A stretch of DNA of 17,449 nucleotides from positions 1 through 17,449 of the forward strand of contig CAMMBO010000015.1 of NCBI GenBank assembly GCA_946494435.1, in the 5' to 3' direction. Of the stretch, positions 6,921 through 13,724 are shown one piece after another. The translations under genes were made by a program, and so were the position numbers. How positions within the stretch are numbered: the stretch's first letter is position 1; every line of letters begins with the position of its first letter. Under the pieces are notes generated by a model, which was not told where the DNA came from, searched no databases, and saw only the letters and a list, made by a program, of their open reading frames with translations. This stretch comes from an uncultured Mycoplasmatota bacterium. Lineage in GTDB: Bacteria; Bacillota_I; Bacilli_A; RF39; UBA660.

Positions 6921-8894
6921 TTAGTAGTCTAAACATCTTTTAAATGAGAAATAAGATATTAAGTAATATATTAGATATATACTTAAGAAAAGAATAGAAC
7001 TTAAGAAGATAAAGGATAGATAGGTTATACTAGTAGGTAGAAATGCTGAAAAGACATGATTTAAGCTTGTAGTAATAAAGAAGTTAATAATAAATGGAAG
7101 TATTACTGGGAATAAGAAATATATAAGTAATTGTTTTCTAACTGTCTTTAAAATATTTCTTTTACTAAGTCCAAGTTTATTTAAAGTATCATAGTACTTC
7201 TTATAAGTAATCCCATCATTTATACTTTGAACAGAAATAATTGTACCAGTTACTACTGTAAAGATAAAGGCTAGATAAAATAAGGTAAAGTCCATAATTG
7301 TCATAACAGATTTATTCATCGCTAAGTAATAACCTTTGACAAAGACATTTGCAGAAGCATAACAGTAAGTCGCACCAGTTTCAGGGTCTCTTTCACAAAT
7401 ATCACTATCTAAGATATTAAGAAGTTCATTATTTAACTCTTCTTTAGTCTCTTCTTTAGTATCAACTACTAAAGTATCAGATTCAGATTTTAAATTATCA
7501 ACGATATTATCAGGTACAACAATAACAAAGCCATTACCATAAGACCAACTAGAGGTATAATAAAGACTAGCCACATCTTTTAGTTTCAAAGTTTTATCTC
7601 CTACTTTAATAGTTTTAAGCTTATCTTTTATTTCCATAATACCATCATAAACACTACTAGATGAGTGAATATAATATTCATTATCTTTTAAGGTGATAGA
7701 GCCTCTTCCTTTAAGTTCTAATAGTTTATTATAGTCACTAACTCTTAAATAAGTATCTGTTCCTCTCCACCCCTGATAGTCATAAGATAAGTTATCATTA
7801 ACATAATTTGCATCATTAAAGTACTCATGATAAGTAAATACCTCATCTATCGTATATTCTTTCTTAATATGATTTATATATTTATCAAAATTCTCTTCAT
7901 CATCAATAATTGTAACATCATAAGGAGCGGACATATCTATCCCTATATCAAATATTTTATTAAACATTAAAGAAAATGTTAAAGATACAAGAGTAAGGGT
8001 AATTAATAAAGATAGAGTTCCCAAAGACTTCTTCATGGTCTTAACTTTAGCATTAAACTGTCTCATAACAAAGAGATTATCTTTATTATATTTAAGAGTT
8101 TTATGTTTTAAGACAAAAGCTAAAAGAAAGTCTGCAAAAGATGAAATAAATAAGTAGATACCACCTATTAACATAATAATAGATAAAATTACTAATAAAG
8201 TATCAGGCTCTATCCCTACTCCTTTAAACTCATTATTAAAGATAAGTAGTCCTCCCATAACAAGAATAAGAGAGATTATAAAAGTAACAAGAGATTTCTT
8301 TTTAGTTACTTTACTCTTTTCATTATGAGAATCTAAATATAATAAATCATGTATTTTAAGACGTTTAATCCTTCTTTTAGTTAAAAGTAATACCACAAGA
8401 TATATAAGTAAAAAGTATCCTAAAGATAAAAGAATAGGTACTAAATAATCAGTAGGTAATTTAACAAGATATGGGGCATTAAAGATATTTAAGATTATAC
8501 TAGAGATAATAGTACTAAGTAAAATACCTACAAAGAATGATAAGACTAATGAGATAAAACCTAGTATTAAGTTTTCTAAGATAAACATAAGAGAGATATC
8601 TTTCTTACTAATACCAAGTAAGAGATATAGTCCAAACTCTTTACTTCGTCTTTTAAAGATAAATTTAATCATATAGTTAATTAAAAATCCTAAGACAAAA
8701 CAAACTATTAAACTAACAAAAATCATGGCGATACGAAAGTTTTTCATCATATCGGCTAAATCAAGAATATCTTTAGAATTAGAGATAAGATTAAAAGAAA
8801 ACATTAGGGAGAATGCTATAGTTATAGTAACTATATATATTAGATAGTCTTTAACACTTCTTTTAGCATTACCTAAACTAAGTTTAAAAAGCAT
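6921..8894 (-). CDS. bceB: BceB-type ABC transporter permease (657 aa)
   Basis: Membrane subunit of a peptide-antibiotic detoxification and sensing transporter. About ten membrane segments are visible: seven in the N-terminal half (near 17-36, 56-78, 107-135, 152-172, 202-220, 231-258, 290-311), then a large extracellular domain (about 312-525), then three C-terminal segments. This FtsX-like layout with the outer domain between segments 7 and 8 is the hallmark of BceB (646 aa in B. subtilis). The outer domain is thought to bind the lipid-II-cycle or drug complex; here it includes a Cys pair in DICERDPETGATYC. The start overlaps the ATPase stop by one base (TAATG), so the two subunits are co-translated. 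Specificity cannot be predicted. Confidence 0.9.
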   Translation of the reverse strand: MLFKLSLGNAKRSVKDYLIYIVTITIAFSLMFSFNLISNSKDILDLADMMKNFRIAMIFVSLIVCFVLGFLINYMIKFIFKRRSKEFGLYLLLGISKKDISLMFILENLILGFISLVLSFFVGILLSTIISSIILNIFNAPYLVKLPTDYLVPILLSLGYFLLIYLVVLLLTKRRIKRLKIHDLLYLDSHNEKSKVTKKKSLVTFIISLILVMGGLLIFNNEFKGVGIEPDTLLVILSIIMLIGGIYLFISSFADFLLAFVLKHKTLKYNKDNLFVMRQFNAKVKTMKKSLGTLSLLITLTLVSLTFSLMFNKIFDIGIDMSAPYDVTIIDDEENFDKYINHIKKEYTIDEVFTYHEYFNDANYVNDNLSYDYQGWRGTDTYLRVSDYNKLLELKGRGSITLKDNEYYIHSSSSVYDGIMEIKDKLKTIKVGDKTLKLKDVASLYYTSSWSYGNGFVIVVPDNIVDNLKSESDTLVVDTKEETKEELNNELLNILDSDICERDPETGATYCYASANVFVKGYYLAMNKSVMTIMDFTLFYLAFIFTVVTGTIISVQSINDGITYKKYYDTLNKLGLSKRNILKTVRKQLLIYFLFPVILPFIINFFITTSLNHVFSAFLPTSITYLSFIFLSSILFLSIYLIYYLISYFSFKRCLDY

Positions 8895-9649
8895 TATTTA
8901 ACGTCTCCTCCAAGTAATGTTAAAACATCTATAATCTCATCATAAAACTCTCCTCTTGTCTTTTTACCTTTAATTATTTCATTAAAAATCTCTCCATCTT
9001 TAATAAATAAAACCCGACTTGCGAAACTCGCTGAAAAAGCATCATGAGTAACCATTAAAATAGTAGAGTTTAACTCTTCATTCATCTCTTTAAAAGTTTC
9101 TAATAAGACTCTAGCATTACGAGAATCTAAGGCCCCTGTAGGTTCATCGGCAAGTATTAGTTTAGGGTTGTTGATAAGGGCTCTTGCACAAGCACAACGT
9201 TGTTTTTGTCCACCACTTACTTCATAGGGATATTTATTTAAAATATCGCTAATACCTAGTTTTTTACTAATATCTGAGACTAAATCATCTATTTTACTTT
9301 TATCTTCTTTATTAATGATTAAAGATAAGGCAATATTTTCTTTAATAGTTAAAGTATCTAGTAAATTAAAGTCCTGAAAAACAAAACCAAGGTTCTCCTT
9401 TCTAAAATTAGATAATTCTTCTTCTGATAAATTAGTAATATCAACTCCATTAATAATAATATTACCACTAGTAACAGTATCTATTGTAGATATAGTGTTA
9501 AGTAAAGTTGTTTTACCACTACCACTTGCTCCCATAATAGCAAGGAACTCATTATCATTAACAGTAAATGATATATTATTTAAAGCTTTAGTAATATTAG
9601 TATTATTACCATAATATTTTTTTAAATTATTAACTTTTAAAACTTCCAT
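8894..9649 (-). CDS. bceA: BceA-type ABC transporter ATPase (251 aa)
   Basis: Energising subunit of the Bce-like transporter, acting at the inner face of the membrane. All ABC motifs are present: Walker A GASGSGKTT (40-48), Q-loop Q92 in FVFQDFNLL, signature VSGGQ (144-148), Walker B LILADE (164-169), D-loop ALD and switch H202 in MVTHD. The MacB/LolD-like tail AFSASFASRVLFIKDG (204-219) is typical of BceA. The start is preceded by AAAGGAGAA. It is the first gene of the module and has the permease directly behind it. Placing the transporter genes before the regulator genes is the reverse of bceRSAB order in B. subtilis. Confidence 0.92.
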   Translation of the reverse strand: MEVLKVNNLKKYYGNNTNITKALNNISFTVNDNEFLAIMGASGSGKTTLLNTISTIDTVTSGNIIINGVDITNLSEEELSNFRKENLGFVFQDFNLLDTLTIKENIALSLIINKEDKSKIDDLVSDISKKLGISDILNKYPYEVSGGQKQRCACARALINNPKLILADEPTGALDSRNARVLLETFKEMNEELNSTILMVTHDAFSASFASRVLFIKDGEIFNEIIKGKKTRGEFYDEIIDVLTLLGGDVK

Positions 9650-9668
9650 AATTTCTCCTTTCTTTACA

Positions 9669-9674
9669 AATATA
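9669..9674 (-). promoter_or_regulatory. Possible -10 box of the transporter operon
   Basis: TATATT on the minus strand lies about 20 bases before the bceA ATG. No consensus -35 hexamer is found 16-18 bases upstream; that position falls in the inverted repeat at 9682-9707. A weak, activator-dependent promoter would fit a BceR-controlled operon, but this is a guess from layout. Confidence 0.3.
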
Positions 9675-9678
9675 TCAC

Positions 9679-9707
9679 AAAAAAACTGTAAATTTTATTA
9701 CAGTTTT
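9679..9707 (-). terminator. Intrinsic terminator of the dnaI operon
   Basis: On the minus strand AAAACTGTAA (9707-9698), a 6-base loop and TTACAGTTTT (9691-9682) form a perfect 10-bp stem that runs into seven T residues (9685-9679). It starts 40 bases after the dnaI stop. The plus strand also has a short T run after the stem, but the minus strand fits better. The same palindrome covers the expected -35 region of bceA, so it could double as an operator. Confidence 0.75.
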
Positions 9708-9746
9708 GTTAGGTAAATACCAGAGTTATTGTTTTAATAATCACTT

Positions 9747-10652
9747 TTAGTTTCTTCTATTTTTACTAATTAACTCTAAAGGAACAGTTAGTTGTTTAAT
9801 TCTCTCTATTATTCTTTTCGCTTTTATCTTCTCAATTCCATTATTAGTATTACTTAAAGTACTCTCTAACTCATCTAAAGTTAAATTAGATGTAAAAAAG
9901 GTAGGTAATTCTTCTTCCATACGGTATTGTAGTATTGGTCCTAATACTTCATCTCTACTCCAAGAAGTAGTATTCTCTGCTCCTATATCATCTAAGAGTA
10001 ATAGAGGTACTGTCTTAATAAAATCAAATTTTTCTTCATAATCACTTCCAAAAGATGATTTTAAGCTTCTTAAAAGTTCAGGATAATACACTAAGGCAGA
10101 AGATATATTTTTCTTAGCAAGTTCATTAAATAATGCTGCTATTAAATAGGTTTTACCACTTCCAAAAGAGCCACTTAAGTATAGGCCTTTACCTTTCTTA
10201 TCTTTTATATAACTATCCATAAACTCTTTAAAATATTTAAAGATGGGAAGACGTTTTTTATCATCTCTATATGCCTTAGAAAAGGATGCTTCACTTATCT
10301 CTTTAGGTAAATCAAAACAAGTAATATTTTTCTTATAGGCATAAGTATTCTCTTCTTTAATTAATTTATCACAAGGTATATAACTAAAGTTTAGATTATT
10401 CCCATCTTTAATAGCCGTATAAACATGTCCTTTTAAAGTATTAGGACAATTCTTAAGTCCAGGACAAGCTTTACAATTATTTTTTTCTTTAACAGCATCT
10501 TCGATACTAGTAGTATATTTAATTAAAACATCACTACTTACATCAAGATTGTCTACATAATCTTTAAAATTCTTATTACCCAAAGCTTCCCCATAATAAC
10601 TCTTTAATTTAGTAACATCACTTTTTTTTACTAATGTATTTACTTTTCTCAT
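9747..10652 (-). CDS. dnaI: Primosomal helicase loader DnaI (301 aa)
   Basis: DnaI loads the replicative helicase (DnaC in Bacillus) at the origin and at restarting forks. The N-terminal domain has the zinc site C60, C63, C69 and H76 in a CxxCPGLxxC...GH pattern, as in DnaI_N. The AAA+ domain has Walker A SGSFGSGKT (160-168), Walker B LLLLDDIG (217-224) and a sensor-1 region ending TSN (254-256). The length fits B. subtilis DnaI (311 aa). A start 11 codons upstream (10685) would overlap the preceding gene. The ATG at 10652 is chosen for its AGAGGTG site and the strong match of what follows. The upstream neighbour ends 10 bases away; in B. subtilis that place is taken by dnaB, which is not seen here. 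Confidence 0.93.
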   Translation of the reverse strand: MRKVNTLVKKSDVTKLKSYYGEALGNKNFKDYVDNLDVSSDVLIKYTTSIEDAVKEKNNCKACPGLKNCPNTLKGHVYTAIKDGNNLNFSYIPCDKLIKEENTYAYKKNITCFDLPKEISEASFSKAYRDDKKRLPIFKYFKEFMDSYIKDKKGKGLYLSGSFGSGKTYLIAALFNELAKKNISSALVYYPELLRSLKSSFGSDYEEKFDFIKTVPLLLLDDIGAENTTSWSRDEVLGPILQYRMEEELPTFFTSNLTLDELESTLSNTNNGIEKIKAKRIIERIKQLTVPLELISKNRRN

Positions 10653-10662
10653 GTCTTCACCT

Positions 10663-11100
10663 CTAACTAAGTGTTTTCGTATCAATATCTTCTAGCGAAC
10701 TCTCATAATCATAGATAGAATTAGCGATAACATAAAGTGTTGTTCCTTCTATAGTCGCTTCTTCTTCCATACCATTTTTTATAAAACGTTGCATTACTAA
10801 ATTTGCCGCTTTTATCAATAAGTTATAATGCTCATTTTCATCCATTCTTCTTAACATTTCTTCATCTGTAATAATATCTGAATAATTACTAAAAATCCAA
10901 CCAGTTAAGTGATATAGACTATAATTTAAATTGTGAAAAACTCCTTCAGTAAAGAAGGTTTCATCATCTACATTAACAGCATAATTTGCAAGAGTTAAAA
11001 GATATCTATCCACTACTTCATCATACACTAACTCTTCATCATTATCAAAACCTAATATTTTTCTAGCTCTTTCATCAATATTATCCATACTATATTTCAT
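10663..11100 (-). CDS. Unrecognised acidic helical protein upstream of dnaI (145 aa)
   Basis: No family is recognised. The protein is acidic and looks all-helical, with no membrane segment, zinc motif or signal peptide. It begins MKYSMDNIDERARKILGF and ends in an acidic tail. The start at 11100 is preferred over the Met eight codons earlier because AGGGGAAG lies about nine bases before it, while nothing like a ribosome binding site precedes the earlier Met. It is ten bases upstream of dnaI and very probably in one transcript with it. This suggests a role in replication initiation or helicase loading, but that rests only on position. It is far too short for DnaB or DnaD and I see no clear remnant of either. 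No convincing promoter was found. Confidence 0.75.
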   Translation of the reverse strand: MKYSMDNIDERARKILGFDNDEELVYDEVVDRYLLTLANYAVNVDDETFFTEGVFHNLNYSLYHLTGWIFSNYSDIITDEEMLRRMDENEHYNLLIKAANLVMQRFIKNGMEEEATIEGTTLYVIANSIYDYESSLEDIDTKTLS

Positions 11101-11145
11101 AAGTTTCACTTCCCCTATTTCCATTCTATCATTATTTTTAGAATT

Positions 11146-11174
11146 TTAACATCTTTTTTACTATTTCATAAACT
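11146..11174 (+). promoter_or_regulatory. Candidate promoter for the small membrane protein
   Basis: TTAACA (11146-11151) is followed after 17 bases by TAAACT (11169-11174), a 5 of 6 and a 4 of 6 match. Transcription would begin near 11181, right at the GGTGAT ribosome binding site, so the leader would be only about 10 bases long. It lies in the 90-base gap between two divergent genes. Confidence 0.3.
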
Positions 11175-11190
11175 ATTACAGGTGATGTTT

Positions 11191-11412
11191 ATGCGTTTTA
11201 AAGGAAATAAACATAGTCCATTCTGTAGATGTAATTTTTGTAAACAAAAAAGAAGAAGTAGTATCTTCTATTTAGGAACTCTTCTTGCCCTTGCCGTTAT
11301 CATATGTTACCAAGCTGTACTTTTATTATTTCTAGTAACAAGAATACATGCTCTATTATTATTAATAGAATTAGTGCTTTTCATAGTGCTTCTTGTCTTT
11401 CTCATTTTTTGA
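11191..11412 (+). CDS. Small Cys-rich two-segment membrane protein (73 aa)
   Basis: No family is recognised. The N-terminus (1-25) is basic and holds a compact cysteine cluster, SPFCRCNFC, then KQKRRS. Two hydrophobic segments follow (about 27-48 and 51-72) and reach the C-terminus. By the positive-inside rule the Cys-rich end should be cytoplasmic, where the three Cys and nearby His could bind a metal. A GTG-ATG start three codons earlier is possible, but AGGTGAT spaced 3-10 bases before 11191 favours this Met. The 3' end overlaps the convergent YsxE-like gene by 42 bases, so part of the second membrane segment is encoded opposite the YsxE tail. The protein-like composition and the site upstream argue that it is real, but it could be a chance reading frame. 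Confidence 0.55.
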   Translation: MRFKGNKHSPFCRCNFCKQKRRSSIFYLGTLLALAVIICYQAVLLLFLVTRIHALLLLIELVLFIVLLVFLIF

Positions 11413-12237
11413 AATGAACTCACTAGTTACTTTTAATCTATCAAAAAACTTATTTAATTCTATACATTTACTTAAACTAGATGGATATATATCTATTTTA
11501 TCTGGTATTGTTATATTTATAAGTAAATAAAGATATTCTTCTTCTTTATAATGATATCTATGTTGATAAAGCCTAAAATTACTTAACATATCAGTATCAT
11601 CATAGTTTTTCTTAAAGAAGTAAATAAAATCATAGGGAGGTCTTTCCAAATGAGCTTTCTCTAAGCTTATAAAATAATCATTATCTGAAGTTATAAAATG
11701 ACTTAACTCACATTTACCATGAGCATAAACATATCTTTCACGATTTTTTTCTTTCATTATTTTATACCAGGACTCTACTAAATGTTTAGAGTAGTTTAAG
11801 GCACTATAGATAATTGATACATTTCTAATAAATAGATATTCAGATGGTGACATATATACTTTATTTTCAATTATATCTTGCATAGTAAAGTAATACTCTT
11901 CTAAGTAGTTTATTTTATTATTAAAGGTATCATATTCTTCTTTTAATTTATCTTTATCTATCTCTTTATATATAGTAGTTTTATTCTGTAAATCTGCTAA
12001 AGCATAAACTAAGTGTTTAGCAACTTCATCATTATCTAAGTCTTTTTTATCTAAGTAATTAAAATATAAGTCTTTATCTGTTATTTTAAAGGGCCTTAAA
12101 TAGTTATTAATATTATGATCATCTAAGTATTTATATATTTTATCTATATCATACTTTTTCTTTTTTTTAATTAAGACTCTCATCTTATCATAATCTATTA
12201 CTTTAATATCTTTTAAGTAAGTATATTTATTAATCAT
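11371..12237 (-). CDS. ysxE: YsxE-like CotS-family kinase-fold protein, probable pseudokinase (288 aa)
   Basis: Resembles the CotS/YsxE/YutH group of spore-coat proteins with an aminoglycoside-phosphotransferase fold. The C-terminal lobe shows the family layout: YAHGKCELSHF (171-181) in the place of the catalytic loop, YFISLEKAHLERPPYDFIYFF (188-208) in the place of the metal-binding segment and following helix. The usual catalytic HGD reads HGK, the later Asn is His, and the metal-binding Asp is replaced by Ser-Leu-Glu, so ATP-dependent catalysis looks unlikely. It lies directly after the SpoVID-like gene with an 8-base overlap and has no good ribosome binding site, indicating coupling. B. 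subtilis has the same spoVID-ysxE order, which is the best support. It is shorter than B. subtilis YsxE. The fold call is moderate; the name rests on synteny. Confidence 0.72.
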   Translation of the reverse strand: MINKYTYLKDIKVIDYDKMRVLIKKKKKYDIDKIYKYLDDHNINNYLRPFKITDKDLYFNYLDKKDLDNDEVAKHLVYALADLQNKTTIYKEIDKDKLKEEYDTFNNKINYLEEYYFTMQDIIENKVYMSPSEYLFIRNVSIIYSALNYSKHLVESWYKIMKEKNRERYVYAHGKCELSHFITSDNDYFISLEKAHLERPPYDFIYFFKKNYDDTDMLSNFRLYQHRYHYKEEEYLYLLINITIPDKIDIYPSSLSKCIELNKFFDRLKVTSEFISKNEKDKKHYEKH

Positions 12238-13048
12238 TAGATTCTACTGAGGTAGGAATAATAAGTTTAGAACCTACTTTTAAGTTATCTAAGTCATTAT
12301 ATTCCGAAAGTACTTCTCTATTAGTATTATATTTAGCGATTACTTCTTCTAAGTTATCATCTTCTCTTAATATATAAACTGAATATGTAGAATAAGTCTC
12401 TTCGGTATTAGCGAAAGCTGAAAAGATAGAGTCCATTACTTGTTTATTACTAGTATCTTCTTTCATAACAGGTTCTGTAACTTTTTCTTCTTCCTTCATA
12501 ACAGGTACTTCTTCTAAACTAGGTAATTTCTCTTCCAAGCTTACAGGTTCTTCTTTCTCTTCATCAGTAGTTAATACTTCTATTTCTTCTTTAGTATTAT
12601 CTTCTACATTCTCACTTTCTCTTATATTTTCATCTTTTATCTCTCTTACATCGTCACTCACTTCTTCTTTAGGTTCTATAACTTCTTCTACTTCTTTCTC
12701 CTCTTCTTCCTCTTCTACTTCTATTTTCTCTAAACCTTCTATTAAAAGTTCTACTGTAATACTTAAAGCTTCTTCATTAACAATCGCATAAGTAAAGTTA
12801 TTAATATCTACTTTCCTTGTCTCTTCTTCTAAAGCCGTAGTAAGCATAATTTCTACAGGAACTTTATAACTAAATTCTTCTTCTATTGTACTAGCTTCAG
12901 TCATTTTATAAGTACCACTAATTATTAAGTTACCTTCAATTTCACTATCGTTAATGAAAGCAAGATCAGGTTCTAACGAGATACTACTAATTTCTCCCAC
13001 CATCGTTTTAAAAGCTATCTCTTTTTCTAAAGTTACAATTTGTTTCAT
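12230..13048 (-). CDS. spoVID: SpoVID-like spore coat morphogenetic protein with LysM domain (272 aa)
   Basis: SpoVID drives encasement of the forespore by coat proteins and binds SpoIVA; its LysM domain binds cell-wall material. Residues 1-108 match the SpoVID N-terminal domain: GEISSISLEPDL near 18-29, a GTYKMT strand, FSYKVPVEIML (59-69) and ALSITVELLIEGLE (94-107). Residues 109-205 are a very acidic low-complexity linker. A C-terminal LysM follows (222-266: YSVYILREDDNLEEVIAKYN ... LKVGSKLIIP). B. subtilis SpoVID has 575 aa, so the middle is much reduced here. The start has AAAGGAGA at good spacing, and a CATATATT element, like a SigE -10 box, lies 25-32 bases upstream. The clostridial analogue SipL has a similar plan. 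The ysxE-like gene behind it supports the call. Confidence 0.82.
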   Translation of the reverse strand: MKQIVTLEKEIAFKTMVGEISSISLEPDLAFINDSEIEGNLIISGTYKMTEASTIEEEFSYKVPVEIMLTTALEEETRKVDINNFTYAIVNEEALSITVELLIEGLEKIEVEEEEEEKEVEEVIEPKEEVSDDVREIKDENIRESENVEDNTKEEIEVLTTDEEKEEPVSLEEKLPSLEEVPVMKEEEKVTEPVMKEDTSNKQVMDSIFSAFANTEETYSTYSVYILREDDNLEEVIAKYNTNREVLSEYNDLDNLKVGSKLIIPTSVESND

Positions 13049-13072
13049 ACATTATCTCCTTTCCTTAGTTCT

Positions 13073-13101
13073 AATATATGATAATAGAAAAAGATTATTA
13101 C
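13073..13101 (-). promoter_or_regulatory. Possible SigE-type sporulation promoter of spoVID-ysxE
   Basis: On the minus strand CATATATT (13080-13073) resembles the SigE -10 consensus (CATAcamT), and GTAATAAT (13101-13094) lies 13 bases upstream, roughly where the AT-rich -35 is expected. The spacing is one base short of the usual 14-15. Transcription would start near 13066, leaving about 18 bases before the ATG. In B. subtilis spoVID is under SigE. AT-rich DNA makes such matches easy by chance. Confidence 0.35.
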
Positions 13102-13724
13102 TGTATTTTCTTTGCAAAAGTAATAATCTTTTCATCTTCTCTATCAGGAAATAATTCTAAAATACTATTAATTGCAACAACTGCTTCAGTATCATAATAA
13201 TTTCTTTTCTCTAAGATATTTAATATTATTAATAAATAATTATCTGCTTTCCTATTAACACTATAATAATCACTAAACTCTTTCTTTATGTAACTTATAG
13301 AATGAAGAATATAAGGATTTCCTAAAAGATAGTTATAGTTAGTCTCTCTTAATAGTAAATCATCTAATTCTAATAGTTCTAAATAATCTTCATAAGTAAA
13401 GATAAAGTCTCTTTTCAAATATTCACTTTCTATATATGCCCCTGCTCTTTTCTCCATTTCCCTTTCATCTAGTTCTTTTAACTTACTTAATCTATCTTTA
13501 GCATATCTATCATTATAGATAGTAGATACTTCTAATGCAGTATCTAAAAAGTCTTCATTGACAAAGAAAAAACTAGGTTCACTAACAAGTAGAGCATGTA
13601 TTCCTTTCATAGTAGAATTATAATCATTTGTTTTAAGAACATCTAATCTCTCATCATCAGTCATATCGGCTTTAATATTTAATGCATAGCGTCTATTTTC
13701 TATAGATAAATCTCTTAACTGCAT
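13098..13724 (-). CDS. Unrecognised helical protein coupled to lon (208 aa)
   Basis: No family is recognised. The protein is soluble, charged and predicted almost all helical, with no membrane segment or metal motif. An aromatic-rich stretch, FTYEDYLELLELDDLLLRE, falls near the middle, and a LLIILNILEKR helix lies toward the end. The start at 13724 overlaps the last 10 bases of lon, with GAGGAAG just before it at rather short spacing, so it is probably translated with lon. It occupies the slot between lon and spoVID where B. subtilis has ysxC, ysxD and the heme genes, but it resembles none of them. A role in proteolysis or spore formation would be a guess. Confidence 0.72.
   Translation of the reverse strand: MQLRDLSIENRRYALNIKADMTDDERLDVLKTNDYNSTMKGIHALLVSEPSFFFVNEDFLDTALEVSTIYNDRYAKDRLSKLKELDEREMEKRAGAYIESEYLKRDFIFTYEDYLELLELDDLLLRETNYNYLLGNPYILHSISYIKKEFSDYYSVNRKADNYLLIILNILEKRNYYDTEAVVAINSILELFPDREDEKIITFAKKIQ

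Noticed and set aside
10653..10685. An earlier start of dnaI at 10685
   Set aside because: It overlaps the preceding gene, lacks a good ribosome binding site and adds residues unlike DnaI.
12520..12720. The repetitive TTC-rich stretch as a DNA repeat array
   Set aside because: It is explained by Glu codons in the acidic linker of the SpoVID-like protein, with no exact repeat unit.
12954..13154. A 66-codon plus-strand open frame opposite the start of spoVID
   Set aside because: It lies antisense to the spoVID start and the end of the 208-aa gene, has no ribosome binding site and gives a protein with no recognisable features.
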